Source of the DNA: Simplicispira hankyongi | GTDB lineage: Bacteria > Pseudomonadota > Gammaproteobacteria > Burkholderiales > Burkholderiaceae_C | Direction: 5' to 3' | NCBI RefSeq assembly: GCF_003570885.1 | Contig: NZ_QXJC01000011.1 | Coordinates: 1-64,000 of the forward strand | Length of the DNA stretch: 64,000 nt | Shown here: piece after piece, positions 37,354-45,778 of the stretch | Position numbering within the stretch: the stretch's first letter is position 1 | Layout: the number at the start of each line of letters is the position of its first letter | Made by a program: the position numbers and the translations under genes | The notes under the pieces: model-generated | Seen by the model: only the letters and a program-made list of their open reading frames with translations | Databases searched by the model: none | Told to the model about the DNA's origin: nothing

Positions 37354-38616
37354 TTATCCGCCGCGGCGCATCATGTCGAAGAACTCGACATTGCTCTTGG
37401 TGGCCTTCATGTTCTTGATCATGAGCTCCATGGACTCAATCTCGTCCATGTTGTACATGAACTGGCGCAGGATGCGCGTCTTTTGCAGGATTTCTGGCGC
37501 CAGCAGAAGCTCTTCACGTCGCGTGCCGCTCTTGTTGAGCTCGATGGCGGGGAAGACGCGCTTTTCATAGAGGCGGCGACTGAGGTGAATCTCGCAGTTG
37601 CCCGTCCCCTTGAACTCTTCAAAGATCACTTCGTCCATCCGGCTGCCGGTATCGACCAATGCCGTGGCGATGATGGTCAGCGACCCGCCTTCTTCCACCT
37701 TGCGCGCTGCGCCGAAGAAACGCTTCGGGCGTTGCAGGGCATTGGAATCGACGCCACCTGACAAAACCTTTCCCGACGAGGGCACAACGTTGTTGTAGGC
37801 GCGTGCCAGACGGGTGATGGAGTCGAGAAGGATGACGACATCCTTCTTGAGCTCGACCAGGCGCTTGGCGCGCTCGATCACCATTTCGGCCACGTGCACG
37901 TGGCGCGCGGCGGGCTCGTCGAAGGTGGAGGCAATGATCTCGCCCTTCACCGTACGCTGCATTTCCGTCACTTCTTCCGGTCGCTCGTCCACCAGCAGCA
38001 CCATCAGGTGCACGTCGGGGTTGTTGGCCGTGATGGCGTGGGCGATGTGCTGCATCATCACTGTCTTGCCGCTCTTTGGGGGCGCTACGATGAGTGCGCG
38101 CTGGCCGCGGCCGATGGGCGCGATGATGTCGATGATGCGGCCGGTGATGTTTTCTTCGCTCTTGATGTCCCGCTCAAGCCGCATGTGTTCCTTGGGAAAC
38201 AGCGGCGTGAGGTTCTCGAACATCACCTTGTGCTTGTTCTGCTCGGGCGGGCCGTCGTTGACCTTGTCGAGCTTGGTGAGCGCAAAGTAGCGTTCGCCGT
38301 CCTTGGGCGTACGCACCTCGCCCTCGATCATGTCGCCGGTGTGCAGATTAAAGCGCCGTACCTGGCTGGGGCTGATATAGATGTCGTCGGTACTGGCGGT
38401 GTAGCTGGTGTCGGGGCTGCGCAGGAAACCAAAACCATCAGGCAGGATTTCCAGTACGCCATCGGCAAAAATCTGCTCGCCCGCCTTGGCGCGCTTCTTG
38501 ATGATTGCGAACATCAGCTCCTGCTTGCGCATGCGGCCGCCGTTTTCGATGTCAAGCGCTTCCGCCTGCTGGAGGACTTCGGACACGTGCAGTGCCTTGA
38601 GTTCGTTGAGGTGCAT
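37354..38616 (-). CDS. rho: Transcription termination factor Rho
   Basis: 420 residues. The N-terminal helix bundle starts [15 protein letters not shown], the RNA-binding cold-shock-like domain includes [13 protein letters not shown], and the ATPase has Walker A APPKSGKT, Walker [17 protein letters not shown], and the Q- and R-loops. The hexameric helicase ends transcription at rut sites. The 240-base leader to trxA allows the autoregulation known for rho in other bacteria. Confidence 0.97.
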   Translation of the reverse strand: MHLNELKALHVSEVLQQAEALDIENGGRMRKQELMFAIIKKRAKAGEQIFADGVLEILPDGFGFLRSPDTSYTASTDDIYISPSQVRRFNLHTGDMIEGEVRTPKDGERYFALTKLDKVNDGPPEQNKHKVMFENLTPLFPKEHMRLERDIKSEENITGRIIDIIAPIGRGQRALIVAPPKSGKTVMMQHIAHAITANNPDVHLMVLLVDERPEEVTEMQRTVKGEIIASTFDEPAARHVHVAEMVIERAKRLVELKKDVVILLDSITRLARAYNNVVPSSGKVLSGGVDSNALQRPKRFFGAARKVEEGGSLTIIATALVDTGSRMDEVIFEEFKGTGNCEIHLSRRLYEKRVFPAIELNKSGTRREELLLAPEILQKTRILRQFMYNMDEIESMELMIKNMKATKSNVEFFDMMRRGG

Positions 38617-38747
38617 GGAGTGACTCCTGAGCGGAGTTGGTAGAAATCAGGGAAGAGGCTCTGTACCAGGAAGGCCGCTGTGAGCGGATCTGTCAGGCCT
38701 GAAGTGCTCGAATCGGACGCCGGAGTTTGCGTAGCGGAGAGCGGAAA

Positions 38748-38775
38748 TGATTATGACAGGAAAAACTCAGGACAA
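38748..38775 (-). promoter_or_regulatory. Candidate sigma-70 promoter of rho
   Basis: On the minus strand TTGTCC (38775-38770), 16 bases, then TAATCA (38753-38748). It lies ~130 bases upstream of the rho start, after the trxA terminator. Confidence 0.4.
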
Positions 38776-38804
38776 GGCCAACGGGCGATTGCGGCTCGTC
38801 GATC

Positions 38805-38849
38805 ACAAAAAAGAGCTGCGCGGACTGCGGGCTGGCCGCAGCAGCGCAG
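38805..38849 (-). terminator. Terminator downstream of trxA
   Basis: On the minus strand a GC-rich hairpin (CTGCGG-loop-CCGCAG with outer GC pairs) runs into GCTCTTTTTTG. It separates trxA from rho. Confidence 0.65.
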
Positions 38850-38856
38850 GCTTGTC

Positions 38857-39189
38857 TCAGGCCAGTTGCTGGTCGATGAAGGCGGTGAGTTGTGCCTTGC
38901 TCATGGCGCCCACCTTGGTAGCGGCAAGCTCACCGTTTCGAAACAGCATCAGCGTTGGAATGCCACGGATGCCATAGCGCGCTGGCACCTCGCGATTGTC
39001 GTCCACGTTCATTTTGGTGACTTGCAGCTTGCCTTGGTAGCTGCCAGCTACTTCGTCGAGGATGGGGGCAATCATCTTGCAGGGGCCGCACCACTCGGCC
39101 CAGTAGTCCACCAGGACGGGCGTTGCAGACTGAAGCACGTCGGCTTCGAAACTGGCGTCTGAGAGGTGCTTGATGAGATCGCTGGCCAT
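38857..39189 (-). CDS. trxA: Thioredoxin
   Basis: 110 residues. The active site WCGPCK has C34 and C37; the cis-Pro loop is RGIPTLMLF. It is the general disulfide reductant of the cytosol. ATG 39189 ([11 protein letters not shown]) is chosen; the frame extends upstream without a ribosome-binding site. trxA followed by rho is a conserved order in proteobacteria. Confidence 0.96.
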   Translation of the reverse strand: MASDLIKHLSDASFEADVLQSATPVLVDYWAEWCGPCKMIAPILDEVAGSYQGKLQVTKMNVDDNREVPARYGIRGIPTLMLFRNGELAATKVGAMSKAQLTAFIDQQLA

Positions 39190-39277
39190 GCTTTTCCTTT
39201 GATCGATGCGAAACAGATAGAGTACCGCGATTGTGACAGAAACAGACTCCCACTCACCCTTGGGAGGGTCTAAGTTT

Positions 39278-39294
39278 GCTATGACTGTCATAGC
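39278..39294. promoter_or_regulatory. Perfect 17-base palindrome, operator candidate
   Basis: GCTATGAC-T-GTCATAGC lies between the divergent trxA and flavoprotein genes, 28 bases before the latter's start. A -10-like GATATA follows it towards the flavoprotein gene. The symmetry is typical of a homodimeric regulator site. The regulator is unknown. Confidence 0.5.
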
Positions 39295-39322
39295 GAAAAA
39301 CGATATATGAAGGACTAGAAAA

Positions 39323-40681
39323 TTGGACGATCCTATAAGCCAGGCCGGCACGGCTGTTGATGCCGTGGTGGTGGGTGGGGGGCCCGCGGGCTTGATGGCA
39401 GCCCAGCAGCTTGCCGCCGCCGGATGGCGCGTTCATCTCTACGATGCCATGCCCTCCGTGGGGCGCAAGTTCCTGCTCGCGGGAAAAGGGGGGCTGAATC
39501 TGACGCATTCGGAGCCCGAGTCGGCCTTCGTACAGCGTTACGGCGACCGTGCGCCCTGGGTGGCGCAGTGGCTGGCAGAGCTGGGGGCGCCGCAAGTGCG
39601 GGCCTGGGCGCAGAGCCTGGGGGTGAGTACCTTCATTGGCACTTCTGGGCGTGTGTTTCCGCAGGAGATGAAAGCGGCGCCTCTTTTGCGCACTTGGTTG
39701 TCACGCCTGCGTGCCGCCGGGGTGCAACTGCACATGCGCGAGCGCTGGCGGGGCTGGGCCGACGATGGAGCGCTGCTGTTGGAAGGGCCGCACGGTTCGC
39801 ACCGTGTGCTGGCGCGCACGGTGGTGTTGGCGCTTGGGGGTGCGAGCTGGCCGCAATTGGGCTCGGATGGGGCATGGGTGCCCGTGCTTGCCGCTGATGG
39901 GACGCAGGTAGCGCCCCTGCTGCCCGCCAACTGCGGCTTTGATGTCGTGGGCGGGGCGGCTCTGCGCGGCGAGAGTCGGCGGGAGTTTTTTAAGGATTTG
40001 GTGGGGCAGGGCGTGGCGCAGGCCAGCGGCTGGAGCGCCCATTTCTGCGAGCGCCATGCTGGCGCAGCGCTGAAATCGGTAGCGCTGTCATTTGCGGACA
40101 GTGTGGGCCACCGTTTTGCCCGCCGTGGCGAGTTTGTGGTAACCGGCACAGGGGTGGAGGGCAGTTTGATCTATGCGGTTTCCGCGCTCTTGCGCGACGA
40201 AATTGCACGCAGCCACAGTGCCACGTTCTATCTGGATTTGTTGCCTGATCACCCTGCCGAACGGGTCACTGCCGAGGTTGCGCATCCCCGTGGCTCCCGA
40301 TCGTTGTCCACCCATCTGAAAAGTCGCTTGGGTCTCTCGGGCGTGAAGCTGGCCTTGCTGCACGAACTGCTGACCAAAGAACAACTCAGCGATGCTGCTG
40401 TCCTGGCGGCCGCCATCAAGCATTTGCCGGTGACGGTACTTGCAGCGCGGCCTGTCGCGGAGGCCATCAGCACGGCGGGCGGCGTAGCGCAGGAATCTCT
40501 GGACGCGCACCTGATGCTCCGCCGTCGCCCTGGTGTCTTTTGCTGCGGCGAGATGCTCGACTGGGAGGCGCCGACGGGCGGCTATCTGCTGACGGCGTGC
40601 TTGGCCAGCGGGCGCATCGCAGGGCAGGGCGCCGCCCACTGGCTGTCCGTGCCGCGAGCCGATGCGACTGTGGGTGCTTAG
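39323..40681 (+). CDS. FAD-dependent oxidoreductase, TIGR03862/HI0933 type
   Basis: 452 residues. The Rossmann dinucleotide motif is [14 protein letters not shown], followed by the family block [19 protein letters not shown] and the C-terminal ...[20 protein letters not shown], where FAD is completed. The HI0933-like flavoproteins have no settled substrate. TTG 39323 is chosen because GAAGGA lies eight bases upstream and no better start exists. The cyclase gene follows after 72 bases on the same strand. Confidence 0.88.
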   Translation: MDDPISQAGTAVDAVVVGGGPAGLMAAQQLAAAGWRVHLYDAMPSVGRKFLLAGKGGLNLTHSEPESAFVQRYGDRAPWVAQWLAELGAPQVRAWAQSLGVSTFIGTSGRVFPQEMKAAPLLRTWLSRLRAAGVQLHMRERWRGWADDGALLLEGPHGSHRVLARTVVLALGGASWPQLGSDGAWVPVLAADGTQVAPLLPANCGFDVVGGAALRGESRREFFKDLVGQGVAQASGWSAHFCERHAGAALKSVALSFADSVGHRFARRGEFVVTGTGVEGSLIYAVSALLRDEIARSHSATFYLDLLPDHPAERVTAEVAHPRGSRSLSTHLKSRLGLSGVKLALLHELLTKEQLSDAAVLAAAIKHLPVTVLAARPVAEAISTAGGVAQESLDAHLMLRRRPGVFCCGEMLDWEAPTGGYLLTACLASGRIAGQGAAHWLSVPRADATVGA

Positions 40682-40753
40682 CGACAGTGGGCCCACGACT
40701 GCAGGCTGCTGCCCTAAACTGTTTTACTTACCGCCTGCCTGAAAAAGCACCCC

Positions 40754-41680
40754 TTGCGCACCTTTGCCACCGTCATGTTTGCCGACTTGTCGGGAAGCGC
40801 CGCGTTGTATGAATCCCTTGGCAACGAGCGAGCTTCCAAGGTGGTCAGCCGCTTGACCCGCTGGATGGGTGACATCGTCGTGGCCCATGGTGGCCGCGTC
40901 GTCAAGGAGCTGGGCGATGGTGTGCTGAGTGTGTTTGTGGAAGCCTCTGCGGCGATCACAGCCGCAGCGGCCTTGCAGCGCAGCCACCAAGCGAATCTGG
41001 CGCGCTGGGCTGAGCCCCTGCGCATGGCGGTTCGTATCGGCATCGCCAGCGGCGAAGTGATGGAGCTCGATGGCGATACCTACGGAGACGCCGTCAATGT
41101 GGCATCGCGTTTGTGCGAGCGTGCGCTGGCCAATGAAGTGTGGGTGACTGACGCCACGGCCGTGGACGCTGGCGCTGTGCCGCAAGTGCAATTTCGTCGT
41201 CTGGGCGCCTTCGACATTCGCGGCAAGTCCGAATCACAGGTGGTGTACCAGGCAGATTGGCGCCAAGACCTGCCGCAGGACGCGTTGACCCAACACGCGG
41301 GGTTGTCGAGTTTGGTTGCGCCCATTGACCATGGAGCAGCGAGCGTGGAGTTGGCCTGGCTGGACGATATGCGCAGCTTTGGTTCGGAAGAAACGCCTGT
41401 GCACATAGGGCGCTTGCCTGAAGCTGACTGCTTTGTACACGACCCGCGCGTCTCACGCACGCACGCACGAATCGATTGGCGCCAAGGGTGCTTTACGCTC
41501 ACCGATGTGAGCAGCTTTGGCAGCTGGGTGCGCTTCGATGGCAGCGAAACAGAAGTGCGTTTGCGGCGTGACGCCTGCATGTTGCATGGCAGTGGGCAGA
41601 TATCCCTGGGCACGCCCTTTGGAGCGGATGCCCCGGTGCTGACGTTTCATGTCCGGGATGGGGACGTGCACGGCGCTTAG
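40754..41680 (+). CDS. Class III adenylate cyclase with C-terminal FHA domain
   Basis: 308 residues. The cyclase homology domain (~1-165) has both metal Asp residues (D11 in MFADLSGS and D55 in KELGDGVLS), the purine-contact Lys51, and DTYGDAVNVASR with D108, N115 and R119, so the set for ATP-specific catalysis looks complete. The FHA domain (~214-303) has GRLPEADCFVHDP and the phosphothreonine-contact SRTHARID; the usual NG turn reads FG. There is no membrane segment. TTG 40754 is the only reasonable start; ATG 40775 would remove the first strand. The fusion suggests cAMP output gated by a Thr-phosphorylated partner. A Crp-type regulator lies 2.5 kb away. Confidence 0.87.
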   Translation: MRTFATVMFADLSGSAALYESLGNERASKVVSRLTRWMGDIVVAHGGRVVKELGDGVLSVFVEASAAITAAAALQRSHQANLARWAEPLRMAVRIGIASGEVMELDGDTYGDAVNVASRLCERALANEVWVTDATAVDAGAVPQVQFRRLGAFDIRGKSESQVVYQADWRQDLPQDALTQHAGLSSLVAPIDHGAASVELAWLDDMRSFGSEETPVHIGRLPEADCFVHDPRVSRTHARIDWRQGCFTLTDVSSFGSWVRFDGSETEVRLRRDACMLHGSGQISLGTPFGADAPVLTFHVRDGDVHGA

Positions 41681-41698
41681 CGTTTGGTTTTTGAAAAA

Positions 41699-41762
41699 AT
41701 ATACGTAAAAATAGCTACTAGCGCTTATGGAGTAAGCGTTAGTAGCTATGGTTTTTGATATA
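41699..41762 (+). repeat. Palindromic element copy C
   Basis: ATAGCTACTAGCGCTTA-TGGAG-TAAGCGTTAGTAGCTAT is a near-perfect 17-base inverted repeat (41711-41749), flanked by TACGTAAAA and GGTTTTTGATA. It lies in the 107-base gap between the convergent cyclase and acyl-CoA dehydrogenase genes and would make a good bidirectional terminator. Confidence 0.85.
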
Positions 41763-41787
41763 TCTGAGGCGTACTGGGTGGTGGCCG

Positions 41788-43035
41788 TCAGTGCGCTTTG
41801 GGTGCTGCGTATTTGCCCAGCTCCATTTTGGCGATGGAAGCGCGGTGCACTTCATCCGGGCCGTCGGCAAAGCGCAAGGTGCGTGCGCCGGCGTACGCGT
41901 AGGCAAGCGGAAAATCGTCGCTCACGCCGCCACCGCCGTGCGCCTGTATAGCCCAGTCAATCACGTCACAGGCCATGCTGGGCGCGACGACCTTGATCAT
42001 GGCGATTTCGGTCTTGGCGACCTTGTTGCCAGCCACGTCCATCATCCAGGCGGCCTTGAGCGTCAGCAAACGTGCCATGTCGATCTTGCAGCGTGCTTCG
42101 GCAATGCGCTCCTGGGTCACACCCTGCTGTGCCACGGTCTTGCCGAAGGCGACGCGCGAAAGCGAACGCCGGCACATCAGTTCCAGTGCGCGTTCGGCCA
42201 GACCGATCAGGCGCATGCAGTGGTGGATGCGCCCTGGGCCAAGGCGTCCTTGCGCGATTTCAAAACCGCGGCCTTCGCCCAGCAGGATGTTCGAAGTGGG
42301 GACCCGGACGTTTTCAAACAGGACTTCGGCGTGACCATGCGGTGCATCGTCGTAGCCAAACACGCTCAGGTTGCGCAGGATTTTGACGCCGGGCGTGTCG
42401 GCAGGCACCAGGACCATGCTTTGCTGCGAGTGGCGCTGCGCTTCGGGGTCGGTCTTGCCCATGGTGACGAACACGGCGCAGCGCGGGTCGTTGGCGCCGG
42501 ACGTCCACCATTTGCGCCCGTTGATGACGTAGTCGTCGCCCTGGCGCTCGATGCGGGTCTCGATGTTGGTCGCGTCGCTGGAGGCGACGGCCGGTTCGGT
42601 CATGGCGAAGGCCGAGCGGATCTTGCCTTCGAGCAGTGGCTTGAGCCAGCGCGCCTTGTTCGCTTCGTCGCCGTAGCGTGCGATGGTCTCCATGTTGCCG
42701 GTATCCGGTGCCGAGCAGTTAAAAACCTCGCTGGCCCAGACGACGCGGCCCATGATTTCGGCCAGCGGTGCGTATTCCTGATTGGTCAGCCCCGCGCCCT
42801 GGTAGCCCGAGGCTTCGGCGGTGTCCACGGGCAGGAACAAATTCCACAGCCCTGCAGCCTGCGCCTTGGGTTTGAGGGTTTCAATGGTGGACAGCGGCGT
42901 CCAGCGCCTGCCCGCCTGGGTGTTGGCGGCCAGCTCCCGTGCCAAGTCTGCTTCAGCGGGGTAAATGTGTTCGTCCATGAACCTGATCAGGCGTGCCTGC
43001 AAGTCCTTGGTTTTGGGGGAATAGTCAAAGTCCAT
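41788..43035 (-). CDS. Acyl-CoA dehydrogenase, ACAD10/11-like
   Basis: 415 residues from ATG 43035, which has GGAGAACTCC upstream. Family blocks are [17 protein letters not shown] (flavin region), [30 protein letters not shown] and [17 protein letters not shown]. The GRIHHCMR block is typical of the clade related to human ACAD10 and ACAD11. It lies 27 bases after an APH-like kinase gene, the domain fused to the dehydrogenase in ACAD10/11. It is last in the five-gene minus-strand operon. Confidence 0.92.
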   Translation of the reverse strand: MDFDYSPKTKDLQARLIRFMDEHIYPAEADLARELAANTQAGRRWTPLSTIETLKPKAQAAGLWNLFLPVDTAEASGYQGAGLTNQEYAPLAEIMGRVVWASEVFNCSAPDTGNMETIARYGDEANKARWLKPLLEGKIRSAFAMTEPAVASSDATNIETRIERQGDDYVINGRKWWTSGANDPRCAVFVTMGKTDPEAQRHSQQSMVLVPADTPGVKILRNLSVFGYDDAPHGHAEVLFENVRVPTSNILLGEGRGFEIAQGRLGPGRIHHCMRLIGLAERALELMCRRSLSRVAFGKTVAQQGVTQERIAEARCKIDMARLLTLKAAWMMDVAGNKVAKTEIAMIKVVAPSMACDVIDWAIQAHGGGGVSDDFPLAYAYAGARTLRFADGPDEVHRASIAKMELGKYAAPKAH

Positions 43036-43062
43036 GGAGTTCTCCTTCAAAAATGGGAGCCG

Positions 43063-44148
43063 CTAGCTGCGCTGGGCAAAGCCCCAGGCCATTTCCGCCA
43101 GCGGCCTTGCGCCGGTGGCCGATGCCTTGGCTTGGGCGCTTGACGCCGTGCCTGTTTCGACGCGCTTGGCAATGCCTTGCAAGATGGCTGAGAGCCGGAA
43201 CAGGTTGTAGGCCAGGTAGAAATTCCAGTCGTGGGCAAGCTCTTCAGGCGTTGTCAGGCCGGTCCGTTCGCAGTAGCGGCGGATGTACTCGGCTTCCGAG
43301 GGGATGCCCAGCGCCGCGTGGTCCAGCCCGCCGATGCCGCGGAACATGCCGGGCGGAATGTGCCAGGCCATGCAGTGGTAGCTGAAGTCGGCCAGCGGGT
43401 GGCCGAGCGTGGACAGCTCCCAGTCGAGCACGGCAATGGCGCGCGGCTCGGTGGGGTGGAACATGAGGTTGTCGAGGCGGAAGTCGCCATGCACGATGGA
43501 CGTGCGCGCCTCGTCTCGCGCGCCGGCGGGAATGTGCGCCGGCAGCCACTCCATGAGCCGGTCCATCTCGGCAATCGGCTGGGTGATGGACGCCTGGTAC
43601 TGCTTGCTCCAGCGGCCGATCTGGCGCTCGAAATAATTGCCTGGCTTGCCATATCCCGCCAGGCCACGCTCGGCATACGGCACGGTATGCAGCGCAGCGA
43701 TCACGCGGTTGGTTTCGTCGTAGATGGCGCCGCGCTGCGCGGGCGTCATGCCGGGCAGGGCCTGGTCCCACAGCACACGGCCTTCCATGTACTCCATGAT
43801 GTAGAAGGCGCGTCCGATGACGGATTCGTCCTCGCACAGCACGTGCATGTGTGGCACGGGCACGTCGGTGCCTTGCAGGGCGCTCATGACGGCAAATTCG
43901 CGCTCCACCGCATGCGCCGAGGGCAGGAGTTTGGCCACCGGACCGGGCTTGGCGCGCATCACATAGCTGCGGCTCGGCGTGACCAATTTGTAGGTCGGAT
44001 TGGATTGGCCGCCCTTGAACATCTCCACCTGCAAAGGGCCGGCAAAACCTTCCAGCCGCGGCGCCAGCCAGGCGCTCAAGGCAGCGGTGTCGAATGCGTG
44101 TGTGTCAGACACTGGGCGTGTGCCAACAAAATGGTCAAAGTTGCTCAT
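43063..44148 (-). CDS. APH-like phosphotransferase (acyl-CoA kinase candidate)
   Basis: 361 residues with a protein-kinase-like fold. GGQSNPTYKL is the nucleotide loop, RAKPG has the ATP Lys, HGDFRLDNLMFHP the catalytic Asp, and LDWELSTLGHPLADF the metal Asp. Members next to acyl-CoA dehydrogenases phosphorylate the 4-hydroxyl of 4-hydroxyacyl-CoA (ACAD10/11 N-domains; LvaA of the Pseudomonas levulinate pathway). That role is inferred from family and context. It starts 13 bases after the Crp-type regulator gene. Confidence 0.88.
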   Translation of the reverse strand: MSNFDHFVGTRPVSDTHAFDTAALSAWLAPRLEGFAGPLQVEMFKGGQSNPTYKLVTPSRSYVMRAKPGPVAKLLPSAHAVEREFAVMSALQGTDVPVPHMHVLCEDESVIGRAFYIMEYMEGRVLWDQALPGMTPAQRGAIYDETNRVIAALHTVPYAERGLAGYGKPGNYFERQIGRWSKQYQASITQPIAEMDRLMEWLPAHIPAGARDEARTSIVHGDFRLDNLMFHPTEPRAIAVLDWELSTLGHPLADFSYHCMAWHIPPGMFRGIGGLDHAALGIPSEAEYIRRYCERTGLTTPEELAHDWNFYLAYNLFRLSAILQGIAKRVETGTASSAQAKASATGARPLAEMAWGFAQRS

Positions 44149-44161
44149 GGGTGGTACATGC

Positions 44162-44881
44162 TCAGTTGTCGAGCTCGGTCAGGCGCATCAGCGCGGGGCG
44201 GTCGCACACCACCAAGCCACCCGGCTCGATGCGGATGATGTCGTCCCGCTCCATGGCCTTGAGTTCCTGGTTCACCCGCTGGCGCGAGGCGCCCAGGAGC
44301 TGTGCCAATTCTTCCTGCGCCAGTTGCAGGCCAATGCGCATTTCGTCGTTGTGGGACAGGCTGGAGATGCCGTAGCTGCGCACGAGGTGCAACAGTTGCT
44401 TGGCCAGGCGTGCACGCAGGGGCAGGGTATTGAGATCTTCCACCAAGCCGTAGAGTTGGCGAATGCGGCGCGCATGCAGGCGCAGCATGGCTTCGTAGAG
44501 CTCGATGTGCATCGCCAGGATTTTTTTGAAATCGCTCTTGGCTACGCACAAGATGGTGGTTTCCCCATGGGCATAGGCGTCGTGCGTGCGCCGGTCGCCG
44601 TCGAAGATGGAAACGTCGCCAAACCAGATGCCCGGCTCTACGTACGTCAGCGTGATCTGCTTGCCCGAGATGGAGGTCGAGCTCACGCGCACGGCGCCCT
44701 TGGCGCAGGCAATCCAATCCTCCGGTGGATCGCCACGGGCGCAGATCAGGCTGCCGTCCTTGAAACGTTTGACGTAGGCGCATCGGAGAATGTCGTGTCG
44801 CAGCGAAGGGGAGAGGGAAGAAAACCAGCGACCAGAGTTGATCGCCTCGCGTTCGTCGATAGTAAGAATAGGGTCGTCCAT
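44162..44881 (-). CDS. Crp/Fnr-family transcriptional regulator
   Basis: 239 residues. A cyclic-nucleotide-binding beta-roll covers ~25-140 (DGSLICARGDPPEDW, EPGIWFGDVSIFDGDRRTHDAYA), then the C-helix and a winged helix (~165-225, LAQEELAQLLGASRQRVNQE). The N-terminus lacks the four Cys of Fnr. The canonical RXS cAMP-contact segment of Crp is altered to RRTHDA, so cAMP binding is uncertain. It is embedded in the acyl-CoA operon, so local control of that operon is likely. Confidence 0.9.
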   Translation of the reverse strand: MDDPILTIDEREAINSGRWFSSLSPSLRHDILRCAYVKRFKDGSLICARGDPPEDWIACAKGAVRVSSTSISGKQITLTYVEPGIWFGDVSIFDGDRRTHDAYAHGETTILCVAKSDFKKILAMHIELYEAMLRLHARRIRQLYGLVEDLNTLPLRARLAKQLLHLVRSYGISSLSHNDEMRIGLQLAQEELAQLLGASRQRVNQELKAMERDDIIRIEPGGLVVCDRPALMRLTELDN

Positions 44882-44992
44882 GGTCTGTCTTGTGTGTGAC
44901 TGGTGGCGGTTTTATTGTCGCGTCCGGGACCGGCGAGTCCGCGCGTGCGATGTCTCCTGGGTGTCTGGCACGCACGTGGCCAGCAGCGGTTT

Positions 44993-45772
44993 TCAGCGGA
45001 AATGGGGCGTGCGTTTGTCCAGGAAAGCGGCAATACCTTCGCCTGCGTTGGGGTGCTGCAGGTTGCTGACAAAGTGCTTGCGCTCCATGGCCAATTGGGA
45101 GTGCAGATCGTTGGTGCGCGCCTCGGCGAGCAGTTCCTTGACGCTGGCGAGCACATTGGGTGCGCGCGCATGAAGGGCTGCGCACAAATCCAGAGCACCT
45201 CCCAGCGCAGCACCGGGATCGGTCAGCCGGTTGACGATCCCCAGTGCATGCAGGCGCTCGGCTGGCAGCGTATCGCCCAGCATCAGCCACTCTGCTGCCA
45301 GCGTGCGCGGAATGGCCTGTGCCAGTGCCCAGCTTGCGCCGCCATCGGGTGACAGGCCAACGCGGCTGTAGGCCAGCGAGAAGCGTGCACTGCGCGAGGC
45401 CACAAGAAAATCGCAGGCCAGAGCCAGAGAGAAGCCCGCTCCCGCAGCCACGCCTTCGACTGCTGCAACCACGGGTTTGGGGTAGGTTCGGAGTGCTTCG
45501 ATCCAGTCGTGCAGCGCGGTGATGCTGGCCGTCTGTACTTCGGGGTCCAGCGAGCGGTTGGCCTGCAGTCGGACCAAGTCGCCCCCGGCACTGAAGAGAC
45601 CATCCGCACCTGTCAACACCACACTGCGGATATCGGTGCTTCGCTCAGCACCGTTGAGCACCTCGATGCCAGCGGCGTAGATGTCGGGGCCCAGCGTGTT
45701 GTGCTGGCCGGGGTTGCGCAGCGTCAGAACCAGGGTCTGGCCCTCGGTGCGGCTTAGGAGTTCTGCAGCCAT
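44993..45772 (-). CDS. Enoyl-CoA hydratase/isomerase family protein
   Basis: 259 residues, crotonase fold. The oxyanion-hole motifs FSAGGDL and AAGAGFSLALACDF are present. The two catalytic Glu of true hydratases are missing: GAGFS replaces GGGCE, and the second position has SRVGLSPDGG, with a single Asp as in PaaG and other isomerases. Isomerisation of an enoyl-CoA is therefore more likely than hydration. It lies six bases after the hydroxyacyl-CoA dehydrogenase gene. A PaaG role in phenylacetate breakdown is the main alternative. Confidence 0.88.
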   Translation of the reverse strand: MAAELLSRTEGQTLVLTLRNPGQHNTLGPDIYAAGIEVLNGAERSTDIRSVVLTGADGLFSAGGDLVRLQANRSLDPEVQTASITALHDWIEALRTYPKPVVAAVEGVAAGAGFSLALACDFLVASRSARFSLAYSRVGLSPDGGASWALAQAIPRTLAAEWLMLGDTLPAERLHALGIVNRLTDPGAALGGALDLCAALHARAPNVLASVKELLAEARTNDLHSQLAMERKHFVSNLQHPNAGEGIAAFLDKRTPHFR

Positions 45773-45778
45773 GGCGTG

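Noticed and set aside
41711-41749. Long inverted repeat as an insertion-sequence end
   Set aside because: No transposase gene or target duplication nearby, and it aligns with the other dispersed element copies.
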